8,386 nt of DNA from positions 1-8,386 of the forward strand of contig JAGCMG010000063.1 of NCBI GenBank assembly GCA_017646555.1, read 5' to 3'. Numbering within the stretch: position 1 is the first letter of the stretch; the number at the start of each line of letters is the position of its first letter. This DNA is from Clostridia bacterium. GTDB lineage: Bacteria > Bacillota > Clostridia > Christensenellales > Borkfalkiaceae. Position numbers and translations under genes: made by a program. Positions 1-6,600 of the stretch are shown piece by piece. The notes beneath the pieces were generated by a model. The model was not told where the DNA came from. It ran no database searches and saw nothing but the letters and a program-made list of their open reading frames with translations.

Positions 1-817
1 CGTTAGTTCTTTCGGTGTTGATTGGTTTAAGGATGAAGTTTTACCTAAAATCCCTGATGAAATCCCTGTTCTTTCAGTAACCAAGGGCTTAATCCACGAA
101 GGTAACGGCAAACTTATTTGTTATCCTGAATATTGGCAAAAGGAACTTGATAAACTTGGCAAAAAGAACGAACTTTGCGCTATCGGTGGTCCTTGCACAA
201 GTTACGAACTCGTATTTCACGACCAAACCTTAGTAGCGTTCTGTGGTAAAAATATGGAAACGATTGAAATGATGAAAAAGGTTATGTCAACCGATTATTA
301 TCACATCATCACCACCACCGACGTTATCGGTATCGAAAGCGCCGTTGCATTAAAGAACGGTTACGCGCTTGGTATCACTTTAACTATCGGTGAAAATATT
401 GCTAAAACTAATAACGAAGATGAAATTCACTTTAACTCGCAAGCAGGTATTTTCCTTGAGGCGTCTAAAGAAATGCACAAACTTATCGCTATGCAAGGTG
501 GTGACCTTGATAGTTATTTCGTAGGCGTTGGCGACCTTTACGTTACAGTTTACGGTGGTAGAACGAGAAAAGTAGGCGTTTTATTAGGTAAGGGTTATAA
601 CATTGACGAATCTTTAGAAATCTTAAAGGGCGTTACGTTAGAATCGTTAGTAGTTGCTGCGCGCGTTGCTGAAGCGTTAAAAGCAAAGGCTAAAAACGGC
701 GAAATTGACCTTAAAGAATTCCCACTCTTAATGCACGTTGACGAAATTATTTCTGAAAAGAAAGCAGTAAATATTCCTTGGGAAGATTTTACAAAAGTTT
801 CGGGCAAAGTAAAATAA
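1..817 (+). CDS. gpsA: NAD(P)-dependent glycerol-3-phosphate dehydrogenase, 5' end missing
   Basis: GpsA reduces dihydroxyacetone phosphate to sn-glycerol-3-phosphate in the cytoplasm, the backbone precursor of membrane phospholipids. The reading frame is open from base 2 to the stop at 815-817 (271 residues). An ATG at 254 lies inside conserved sequence, so it is not the start. About 75 N-terminal residues, including the GxGxxG nucleotide-binding loop, lie outside the window. Seen here: SVTKGL (Lys at 83-85), a GGPC stretch matching the family's GPS motif (185-196), DVIGIE followed by ALKN, whose Lys (353-355) matches the catalytic lysine, and a GVGDL segment matching GLGDL. The usual SRN motif reads TRK (563-571), and the N-terminal part of the GPS region is also unusual, so this is a divergent subfamily. 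The family call is firm. Substrate identity is inferred from the family, and a related 2-hydroxy-acid or sugar-phosphate dehydrogenase is a minor alternative. Confidence 0.87.
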   Translation, partial: VSSFGVDWFKDEVLPKIPDEIPVLSVTKGLIHEGNGKLICYPEYWQKELDKLGKKNELCAIGGPCTSYELVFHDQTLVAFCGKNMETIEMMKKVMSTDYYHIITTTDVIGIESAVALKNGYALGITLTIGENIAKTNNEDEIHFNSQAGIFLEASKEMHKLIAMQGGDLDSYFVGVGDLYVTVYGGRTRKVGVLLGKGYNIDESLEILKGVTLESLVVAARVAEALKAKAKNGEIDLKEFPLLMHVDEIISEKKAVNIPWEDFTKVSGKVK

Positions 818-825
818 GTCAAAAT

Positions 826-859
826 AAAAGCGTCTTTTTTAAGGCGCTTTTTCATTTTT
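826..859 (+). terminator. Rho-independent terminator of gpsA
   Basis: An 11-bp stem pairs 826-836 (AAAAGCGTCTT) with 841-851 (AAGGCGCTTTT), with one G.U pair and a TTTT loop. It is followed by a T-rich tail. It begins 9 nt after the gpsA stop and separates that gene from the next one. Confidence 0.85.
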
Positions 860-885
860 ATTTCGTTTTTATTGCGTTAAAATAA

Positions 886-914
886 TTGCTTTTTTTTCGG
901 TGTTATCGTATACT
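886..914 (+). promoter_or_regulatory. Probable promoter of the first RluA-type gene
   Basis: A TATACT -10 box (909-914, 5 of 6 consensus bases) lies 17 nt downstream of TTGCTT (886-891, only 3 of 6). It sits between the gpsA terminator and the start at 942, where a promoter is needed. A TATAAA at 920-925 is an alternative -10 but lacks a -35. The ribosome site is weak: AGG at 931-933, 8 nt before the ATG. Confidence 0.5.
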
Positions 915-941
915 TAGAGTATAAATTTTTAGGTTAGTACT

Positions 942-1652
942 ATGGAAGATACAGTAATTTTATACGAAGACAATCACATAATCGTTGCGCTTAAACCACA
1001 AAATATTCCGTCGCAAGAAGACGATAGTAAAGATAAAGATATGCTCACTATTTTAAAAGAGTATATCAAAGAAACTTATCATAAACCTGGTAACGTGTAT
1101 TTAGGCTTAGTGCATAGACTTGATAGACCGACCGGTGGGGTTATGGTTTTTGCTAAAAGCAGTAAGGCTGCCGGTAGACTTTCTGAACAAATGCGCTCTG
1201 GCGATTTTGAGAAGAAATATTTGACCGTTTTATCGTCTTGCCCTAAAGAAAAAAAGGCAGTTTTAACTAACTACCTTAAAAAGAACGCCGTTAACAATAT
1301 GGTGTATATTTCTTCGGCTGCAGTTGATGGTGCTAAAATGGCTCAACTTGATTATACGGTTTTATGCGAACAAGGCGACCTTGCGTTGACGGAAGTTAGA
1401 CTTCACACTGGTCGTAGCCATCAAATTAGAGTGCAAATGAACGCGATTGGCTGTCCAGTTTACGGCGATATGCGCTACGGTGGCGACAAGGCTAAAAAAG
1501 GGTACCTTGCGCTTTGGGCGTATTATTTAGCGTTTACTCACCCTGTAACGGGGGAAAGGATGGTGTTTAAAGTTCAACCACCTAAAGAAAATAATCCGTG
1601 GTCACTTTTCGATACCGAAAATTGTGTTGCCGTAGTTAAACCTGAAATTTAA
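942..1652 (+). CDS. RluA-family pseudouridine synthase without S4 domain
   Basis: This enzyme family converts specific uridines in rRNA or tRNA to pseudouridine, using a catalytic aspartate. The 236-residue protein begins directly with the catalytic domain: ILYEDNHIIVALKP (6-19), the HRLDRPTGG signature with catalytic Asp61 (58-66), and LHTGRSHQIR (154-163), which shapes the active site and binds RNA. No N-terminal S4 RNA-binding domain is present, so it resembles the short RluA/YqcB-like branch and not RluC or RluD. Start ATG 942 suits the family because homology begins within a few residues. The ribosome site is weak. The gene has its own promoter and terminator, so it appears monocistronic. 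The target uridine cannot be told from sequence, so no gene symbol is given. The residue after the catalytic Asp (Arg62) is common in this branch. Confidence 0.93.
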   Translation: MEDTVILYEDNHIIVALKPQNIPSQEDDSKDKDMLTILKEYIKETYHKPGNVYLGLVHRLDRPTGGVMVFAKSSKAAGRLSEQMRSGDFEKKYLTVLSSCPKEKKAVLTNYLKKNAVNNMVYISSAAVDGAKMAQLDYTVLCEQGDLALTEVRLHTGRSHQIRVQMNAIGCPVYGDMRYGGDKAKKGYLALWAYYLAFTHPVTGERMVFKVQPPKENNPWSLFDTENCVAVVKPEI

Positions 1653-1666
1653 TTTTTATAAAATTT

Positions 1667-1698
1667 GGGCAGAAATGCGTTTTCTGCTCTTTTTATTT
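1667..1698 (+). terminator. Rho-independent terminator of the first RluA-type gene
   Basis: A 9-bp stem pairs GGGCAGAAA (1667-1675) with TTTCTGCTC (1681-1689) around a TGCGT loop, with one G.U pair. It is followed directly by TTTTTATTTT. It starts 14 nt after the stop codon. Confidence 0.88.
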
Positions 1699-1740
1699 TA
1701 AAATTTAATTAAATTAGTAAAAATAACTGTCGTATTCGTA

Positions 1741-1769
1741 TTGACAAAATAATCAAATTAGTGTAAAAT
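1741..1769 (+). promoter_or_regulatory. Strong sigma-A type promoter of the surface-protein gene
   Basis: A perfect TTGACA (1741-1746) is followed, after exactly 17 nt, by TAAAAT (1764-1769, 5 of 6). The 40 bases upstream are rich in A and T runs and could act as an UP element. The predicted start near 1776 gives a leader of about 50 nt. This leader ends in AGGAG (1817-1821), 6 nt before the ATG at 1828. It also holds a small palindrome, GCAAATTTGC (1793-1802). Confidence 0.8.
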
Positions 1770-1827
1770 GATTAAGTATTATATATTATTATGCAAATTT
1801 GCGCGCTTGCGCTAATAGGAGTAGTAA

Positions 1828-3759
1828 ATGAAAATCAAAAATACTTTTACAAAAATATTTTCCGCGTGTTTAGTAGCCGTAATGTTTATGGCGTCTATAT
1901 GCGTTTGTGCGGACGTTAAATTCGCGTCGGCTGACACTACTGTTAACGTGGAATCTGCTATTAAATATTTCACCGTTGACGGCGATAATAGCAATTCTTA
2001 TCTTACCGATTTAAACGGGGCTCAAGTTCTTCACTATATGCCTACCAACAAAATGGAAGATAATACCGTTATTGCTAAAATTAAAAATAAACTTTCGGTA
2101 AAAGACTTCGCTATGGATTTTGACCTTTCCGATTCCGTAAAGGCGGTTGAATTCACTTTTGCCGTTGACCCGTCAATCGTTACTGGCGACGCCGTTAAAG
2201 CAGTTGTTAAAATCGATAACGAAAATGATACCGTAACCGTAAATGGTGCTAGCGCGTCTGCTACTACCGCTACTATTGAAATTTCTGCTCAAGCAAATGC
2301 TTTAGCAGTAAACGGTGTTTCGGTTGCCGGCGTTGATACCGATGGCGAAGTTCCTGCCGATATCGAAATTAAAATTACTTACACTTCGGCTAATCCTGAA
2401 GGTGGTATTTACTTTAACTATATCGACCAAAAGGTAAGCGATGCTGATAGCAAGTTTAAGCAAACCTTTACGAGAAATACTTCTAATACGGGCGTTCTTG
2501 CTACTGCTAAACGCGTGCTTGAAATTGACGAAGAAAATACTTCGGTTAAAGTTAATGGCAACGAAATTTACGTGTACGACGGCGTTGAATACACCTTAAA
2601 AGTTTTATCTTACGGTTTAGATAACGTTACTCTTTCCCCTGTATTAAAGTTTGCTAAAGACGCTGGTTTTGTTGGTGAATACTTCATTAACTCTGGTAAT
2701 AGAAAGATTGCTTTCACGGCTGTTGATTTTGACAATGCCGATTACGTGGAAGCTGGTGAAATCAGTTTTGGTGACAACGGCGAATACGCAACTTACACCG
2801 TTTACGTTGTAAATAGCGATATCGTTAATAATAAAACCGAAAACGGCGTTGACGAAGATTTAATTAAACAAAACGCTCCGTCATATACTACTGATAACGC
2901 TATTATCAATAGTTTCAAAAACGCTGTTGAAAAAGCAACCAAGGCTGAATACGAAATCAACGGTGAAACTGTTGAACTTGATATTAGAGTAGGCTCTGGT
3001 CAATACTTTGAAATTCCGTCTTATGAAAGTATCGTAATTAGTGAATATAGCGCATATTCTTCTTTAGTTCCTACCGTTTATTACGTAAACGTTGACGAAA
3101 GTACTGAATTTGCTACTACTACCTCAATGAGAATTCCTGTAAATACTGCAGGCACTTATAAGTTCTTCGTTATCTTTGCTGACGAATTCGGCAACACTTT
3201 AGAACAAGAAGATTTCTACGATAAAGAAAACTTCGGCAACGAAACTTACAAAGATTTAATCTTTGAATTCACCGTTGAAGACAACGCTCCTACCACCGTT
3301 ACCGGTGCTAAACAAGTAACTTGGTATAAAGGCGTTACCAACACCGCTAAATCGTTCACGATTGAAAGTTCTTCTTACAACGCAGAATACAAACTTTTCT
3401 TTGTTGACGCTAACGGCAATGAACACGAAATTGAAAAGTACGACGAAAGCAAGATTAATAGTTACGACGGCACTTACTTCACTAAGGAAGAAATTAAGGC
3501 GTTTAACTACGACGGTACTTTAACTTTCACTCCACAACGCGTTGGTAAGTATATTATTAAGTGTGAAGCGCAACAAACTAACTCTACTAAAATTACTACC
3601 GGCGAAACGGAAATTACCGTTAAAGAAGTTAAGACCGTTACTCCTGACGACCACTGGTTTGAAAACAACGTTTGGTCTTTCGTATTCTTGGGTATCGGCA
3701 CGTTAGCGCTTGCAGGCATTATCGTTCTTCTCTTAATTAAACCGAAGGAAGAAGAATAA
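1828..3759 (+). CDS. Secreted, membrane-anchored Ig-like surface protein, function unknown
   Basis: I do not recognise a named family. The 643-residue protein has a classical export signal: basic MKIKNTFTK, a hydrophobic stretch from about 10 to 28, and a likely signal-peptidase site after ASA (33-35), with VCA (26-28) as the alternative. No lipobox is seen. The mature part is beta-rich and acidic, with few cysteines: an N-terminal beta domain (about 40-212), a middle domain (about 228-335), and two Ig-like units. These contain the recurring strand signature of AGTYKFFVIFADEFGN (441-456) and VGKYIIKCEA (572-581). A single membrane segment spans 616-637 and is followed by a KPKEEE tail, predicting an extracellular N-terminus and a very short cytoplasmic end. 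There is no LPXTG sorting motif. The gene is monocistronic, with the best promoter, ribosome site and terminator of this half of the window and C-ending codon preference, suggesting high expression. It could be an adhesin, carbohydrate-binding protein or cell-envelope structural protein. None of these can be chosen from sequence. Confidence 0.9.
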   Translation: MKIKNTFTKIFSACLVAVMFMASICVCADVKFASADTTVNVESAIKYFTVDGDNSNSYLTDLNGAQVLHYMPTNKMEDNTVIAKIKNKLSVKDFAMDFDLSDSVKAVEFTFAVDPSIVTGDAVKAVVKIDNENDTVTVNGASASATTATIEISAQANALAVNGVSVAGVDTDGEVPADIEIKITYTSANPEGGIYFNYIDQKVSDADSKFKQTFTRNTSNTGVLATAKRVLEIDEENTSVKVNGNEIYVYDGVEYTLKVLSYGLDNVTLSPVLKFAKDAGFVGEYFINSGNRKIAFTAVDFDNADYVEAGEISFGDNGEYATYTVYVVNSDIVNNKTENGVDEDLIKQNAPSYTTDNAIINSFKNAVEKATKAEYEINGETVELDIRVGSGQYFEIPSYESIVISEYSAYSSLVPTVYYVNVDESTEFATTTSMRIPVNTAGTYKFFVIFADEFGNTLEQEDFYDKENFGNETYKDLIFEFTVEDNAPTTVTGAKQVTWYKGVTNTAKSFTIESSSYNAEYKLFFVDANGNEHEIEKYDESKINSYDGTYFTKEEIKAFNYDGTLTFTPQRVGKYIIKCEAQQTNSTKITTGETEITVKEVKTVTPDDHWFENNVWSFVFLGIGTLALAGIIVLLLIKPKEEE

Positions 3760-3766
3760 AATATTC

Positions 3767-3800
3767 AGGGCTTTAAGCGTGGCTTAAAGCCCTTTAATTT
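3767..3800 (+). terminator. Rho-independent terminator of the surface-protein gene
   Basis: A perfect 12-bp inverted repeat pairs AGGGCTTTAAGC (3767-3778) with GCTTAAAGCCCT (3782-3793) across a GTG loop. It is followed by TTAATTT. The outer loop pair probably opens in practice. It starts 7 nt after the stop codon. The arms are flanked by T-rich DNA only on the right, so it favours + strand termination. Confidence 0.85.
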
Positions 3801-3818
3801 AATATTATATATTTATTA

Positions 3819-3848
3819 TTGTATATATGATATAGTTATAACTATAGT
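3819..3848 (+). promoter_or_regulatory. Putative promoter of the S4-RluA and rqcH pair, overlapping a palindrome
   Basis: TATAGT (3843-3848, 5 of 6) lies 18 nt after TTGTAT (3819-3824, 3 of 6), in a very AT-rich stretch after a strong terminator and before the start at 3868. The -10 overlaps the 16-bp palindrome described separately. The region is so AT-rich that other -10 choices, such as TATGAT near 3826, are possible. Confidence 0.45.
3831..3846. repeat. Perfect 16-bp palindrome in promoter region
   Basis: TATAGTTATAACTATA reads identically on both strands and ends 21 nt before the start codon at 3868. It covers the spacer end and most of the putative -10 box. A dimeric repressor could bind such a site, but long AT-only palindromes also arise by chance in DNA of this composition, so its role is open. 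Confidence 0.6.
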
Positions 3849-3867
3849 ATAGATTTATAGGTTTTTT

Positions 3868-4701
3868 ATGTTTGAAATCAAAAGTGACGGGTTTATTAAA
3901 CTGTCGGCTTTCTTAATGCAAAAGACCACTCTTAAATACGGGGAAGTTTCATCTTTAATAAAAAATAAAGATATTAAAGTCAACGGTAAAAGGGTAAAAG
4001 AAGATATTAAGTTAGCCAGTAGCGATATAGTGACCGTTTATGCTGACAAGGAAAAATTGAAAAACGATTTAGTCGATATAATTTTTAGCGACGATAATAT
4101 TTTAGTTTGCGTTAAACCACGCGGTGTTAATTCCGACGATTTTTTTAGTAAAGTTAAAGGCGAAAACGAACTTTATTATATTCACCGTTTGGACTTAAAT
4201 ACCGACGGCGTTATGATTTTTGCTAAAAATAAAACAGCCGAAAACGAATTGTTATTAGGCTTTAAAAATAGGACTTTTATTAAAAAATATTTAGCAGTCG
4301 TTTTAGGCTCTTTTAAAACTTGCGACGGGGTGTTAAGCGACTATTTAATTAAAAATTCTTCGGCTAATAGCGTTGAAATTTATAAAGATAAAAAACCAAA
4401 TTCTTTAACCGTAAAAACGGGTTATAAAACGCTTGTTAAAGGCGATACGACTTCGCTTTTAGAAGTGGAATTATTTACTGGTAGAACACATCAAATTAGG
4501 GCGCACCTTGCTTTTTATAATCACCCTATTATCGGTGACGGCAAGTACGGAAACAAAGATATTAACAATAAATTAAAGGTTAAAAACCAACTTTTAACGG
4601 CTTATTTTTTAGAGTTAAAGTTTGATAAAGATAGTCCGTTATTTTATCTAAACGATAAAATTTTTACCTATCAAAAAGATTATAAAAAATTCATAATTTA
4701 A
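3868..4701 (+). CDS. RluA-family pseudouridine synthase with N-terminal S4 domain
   Basis: The 277-residue protein has the RluC/RluD domain order. An S4 RNA-binding domain comes first (about 8-58, with SSLIKNKDIKVNGKRV at 28-43 as its core). The catalytic domain follows, with HRLDLNTDG (106-114, catalytic Asp109) and LFTGRTHQIRAHL (202-214). Proteins of this design pseudouridylate large-subunit rRNA. The exact site here is unknown, and the protein is somewhat shorter than RluC/RluD of about 300-325 residues. Start ATG 3868 has a weak AGG (3859-3861) 6 nt upstream. Codons are strongly AT-biased: by my hand count only 2 of 14 tyrosines use TAC. It is probably co-transcribed with the rqcH gene 58 nt downstream, because no terminator lies between them. 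It differs from the S4-less paralogue at 942-1652 over its whole length, so the two are not a recent duplication. Confidence 0.93.
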   Translation: MFEIKSDGFIKLSAFLMQKTTLKYGEVSSLIKNKDIKVNGKRVKEDIKLASSDIVTVYADKEKLKNDLVDIIFSDDNILVCVKPRGVNSDDFFSKVKGENELYYIHRLDLNTDGVMIFAKNKTAENELLLGFKNRTFIKKYLAVVLGSFKTCDGVLSDYLIKNSSANSVEIYKDKKPNSLTVKTGYKTLVKGDTTSLLEVELFTGRTHQIRAHLAFYNHPIIGDGKYGNKDINNKLKVKNQLLTAYFLELKFDKDSPLFYLNDKIFTYQKDYKKFII

Positions 4702-4717
4702 CTAAAAAGGTTGTGTT

Positions 4718-4745
4718 TGCGATTTAACGGTATGGTGAAATCGCA
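4718..4745 (+). promoter_or_regulatory. Intergenic RNA hairpin just upstream of the rqcH start
   Basis: TGCGATTT (4718-4725) pairs perfectly with AAATCGCA (4738-4745), giving an 8-bp stem with a 12-nt loop. No T-run follows, so it is not a terminator. It ends 14 nt before the rqcH ATG. The only Shine-Dalgarno-like stretch in the gap, AAAAAGG (4704-4710), lies 49 nt away from the ATG, on the far side of the stem. A role in translation or mRNA processing is possible but unproven. Confidence 0.5.
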
Positions 4746-4759
4746 CCAAAAATGAAATT

Positions 4760-6478
4760 ATGCCACAAGACGCTTTCACTTTATCGCGCGTTGCTACTGA
4801 ACTTAACGCGCTATTAAAATCAGCAAAAGTTAATAAGATAAATCAACCCGATAAGGATGAAGTCGTTCTTCATCTTTATAACGCTGGGAAAAATTACAAA
4901 CTCTTAATTTCGACCAACGCTAATACGGCAAGGGTAGATTTAACTAATACGGAAAAACCTAACCCATTAACGGCGTTCGGCTTTTGTATGCTACTTCGAA
5001 AGCACCTTTTAACGGCTGAAATTATTAAGGTTGAACTGGTTGGTTATGAAAGAATAATTAAAATAACTTTCGACGCTAAAAACGACTTTTTTGAACGCCG
5101 TGAACGAGCGCTTTACGCTGAAATTATGGGTAAGTACAGCAACATCGTTTTAACGGAAGACGAAAAGATTTTAGGCTCGTTAAAAGCGTTTAATTTAGAT
5201 ATCGGCTCTTTAAGACCACTCTGCGCTGGGCTTAAATATACTTTGCCTATTAAACAAGATAAATTTTACCCACACGAAAAGGATTACGAAAATCAATTAC
5301 TTACTCTATTAAATGATGGAATTGCCGTAAATTTAGGCGCGTTTATTTTTGAAAAGGTTATAGGTGTTTCAAAGCAAACGGCTAATGAAATTGCTCACTT
5401 ATTTACTCTTAAATACGGTGAGATTTCTACTAAAAACGCTATAAATTTAACCGATTTTGTGGTAGATTTTTTTGTTAACGCGCCGTCTAATCCCGTTATA
5501 AAGAAAAACGAAAACGGTAAAGTTAAGGACTTTTTAGTGTTTGATTATCAATCTTTTTTAGGCGAAAGCGTTAAAAAAGACAGCGTATTAAATGCGCAAA
5601 GCGAATATTACGCCGTCGTTGATAAGAATAGGATTTTCGACGAAAAAAAGCATAAACTTATTTTAGTAGTTAAAAAGTCAAGCGATAAGTTGTCAAAAAG
5701 GCAAGCCATTATCATAAATAAGAAAAAAGACGCGTCCGATTTAGAAAGTGACAAAATTAAGGGCGAACTTTTAATTTCTAACCTATATCGCATAAAATCG
5801 GGGGAAGAATTCGTCGTTTTAGAAAATTATTACGACGAAATGAAACCTATACGAATTGCGCTTGATAAGACTATTTCACCTAATAAAAACGCAGAAAATT
5901 ATTATAAACGCTACAATAAAAAGAAAAGAACGCTTGAAGTTTTAGTTTCGCAAGAAGAAGAACTTAAAGGGGAAATTGATTATATTAAGAGTTTGTTTTC
6001 GGAAATTGAAACGGCTAAAGATATCTTTGACTTAGTGGAAATTGAAAACGAACTTAAAGAAATTGGGCTTATTAAATCGGCTAAAAAAACGAGTAAGAAA
6101 AAGAACGAAAAAGTTCAATATACCACCTACCGTATATCGGGATTTAATATAAAAGTCGGTAAAAACAATATTCAAAACGACGCGCTTTTAAAGTTGGCAG
6201 AAGGCAATTTTATTTGGCTACACGCAAAATCTTTTCACTCGTCGCACGTGTTTATTGAAAGTAAAGACGGAGTAGTGCCCGATAGCGTTTTAGTTAAGGC
6301 TGGGGAAGTTTGCGCGTATTATTCTGAAGTTAAAAACGGCGAAAAAATCGAAGTGGATTATACCTTAAAAAAATTCGTTAAAAAACCTAGTGGGGCTAAA
6401 CCTGGTTTCGTTAATTACACTAATCAAAAAAGTATCGTAGTCGTTCCGTCTAAAAACGAAGAATTTTTACTAAAGTAA
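4760..6478 (+). CDS. rqcH: RqcH / NFACT-family ribosome quality control factor
   Basis: RqcH (Rqc2/NEMF homologue, older names FbpA/YloA) binds 50S subunits carrying a stalled peptidyl-tRNA and recruits tRNA-Ala to add C-terminal alanine tails, which mark the chain for proteolysis. The length, 572 residues, is normal for the family. Domains run NFACT-N from residue 1 (ATELNALL, KINQPDKDEV, then FCMLLRKHL at 75-83 and LYAEIMGKYSNIVLTE), a helix-hairpin-helix near IGVSKQTANEIAHLF, a charged coiled-coil middle segment (about 280-440), and the C-terminal NFACT-R domain with WLHAKSFHSSHV (486-497) and a late KPSGAKPGFVNYT motif. Glu97-Arg98 stands where B. subtilis RqcH has Asp97-Arg98. Start ATG 4760 matches the family N-terminus and has an in-frame stop at 4736-4738 upstream, yet no ribosome site is near it. 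Older descriptions call members fibronectin-binding proteins, but nothing here suggests export. Confidence 0.95.
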   Translation: MPQDAFTLSRVATELNALLKSAKVNKINQPDKDEVVLHLYNAGKNYKLLISTNANTARVDLTNTEKPNPLTAFGFCMLLRKHLLTAEIIKVELVGYERIIKITFDAKNDFFERRERALYAEIMGKYSNIVLTEDEKILGSLKAFNLDIGSLRPLCAGLKYTLPIKQDKFYPHEKDYENQLLTLLNDGIAVNLGAFIFEKVIGVSKQTANEIAHLFTLKYGEISTKNAINLTDFVVDFFVNAPSNPVIKKNENGKVKDFLVFDYQSFLGESVKKDSVLNAQSEYYAVVDKNRIFDEKKHKLILVVKKSSDKLSKRQAIIINKKKDASDLESDKIKGELLISNLYRIKSGEEFVVLENYYDEMKPIRIALDKTISPNKNAENYYKRYNKKKRTLEVLVSQEEELKGEIDYIKSLFSEIETAKDIFDLVEIENELKEIGLIKSAKKTSKKKNEKVQYTTYRISGFNIKVGKNNIQNDALLKLAEGNFIWLHAKSFHSSHVFIESKDGVVPDSVLVKAGEVCAYYSEVKNGEKIEVDYTLKKFVKKPSGAKPGFVNYTNQKSIVVVPSKNEEFLLK

Positions 6479-6516
6479 ATAAAAATTAAAATACTTTAAA
6501 TTAAAGCATAATAAAT

Positions 6517-6545
6517 TTGACAATTATATTTTGTTATGTTAGAAT
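6517..6545 (+). promoter_or_regulatory. Strong extended -10 promoter of tig
   Basis: A perfect TTGACA (6517-6522) is followed, after 17 nt, by TAGAAT (6540-6545, 5 of 6), with the extended -10 element TGT at 6537-6539. A leader of about 50 nt ends in AGGAG (6589-6593), 7 nt before the ATG at 6601. No CIRCE or CtsR-type operator is visible around it. No clear terminator separates it from rqcH, so read-through could add to tig transcription. Confidence 0.82.
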
Positions 6546-6600
6546 ATCATAGTTAAAAAAATCAAAAAATATTTAAACTTTTTCATATAGGAGTTAAGTT

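Noticed and set aside
254..817. The ATG at 254 as the start of a short gene
   Set aside because: Upstream codons in the same frame continue to the window edge and encode conserved GpsA sequence (SVTKGL, GGPC), so this is an internal methionine.
595..855. Open frames on the - strand at 595-855, 1812-1994, 3507-3719 and 5608-5793
   Set aside because: Each lies mostly opposite a well-supported + strand gene, lacks a recognisable domain and is explained as a codon-bias shadow.
1793..1802. Palindrome GCAAATTTGC in the surface-gene leader
   Set aside because: Only 10 bp, with too small a loop to form a useful RNA hairpin. Expected by chance in such DNA.
1828..1932. Lipoprotein signal peptide, because of cysteines at residues 25 and 27
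   Set aside because: Residues before them (ASI-C, CV-C) do not fit the lipobox, and good type I cleavage sites are present.
3610..3756. Possible LPXTG sortase signal at the surface protein C-terminus
   Set aside because: No LPXTG-like motif precedes the membrane segment, and the tail KPKEEE is acidic at its end instead of the usual short basic tail.
3868..4701. S4-domain protein next to rqcH as RqcP, the RqcH partner
   Set aside because: RqcP is a stand-alone S4 protein of about 80-90 residues. This one has a full RluA catalytic domain with its active-site aspartate.
4732..4755. Seven-codon mini-ORF (ATG at 4732, TGA at 4753) before rqcH as a leader peptide
   Set aside because: It has no ribosome site at a usable distance and no regulatory codon run. 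Most likely chance.
6479..6516. Self-complementary CTTTAA/TTAAAG stretch as the rqcH terminator
   Set aside because: The two arms are separated by a single base, so no stable hairpin can form, and no T-run follows.
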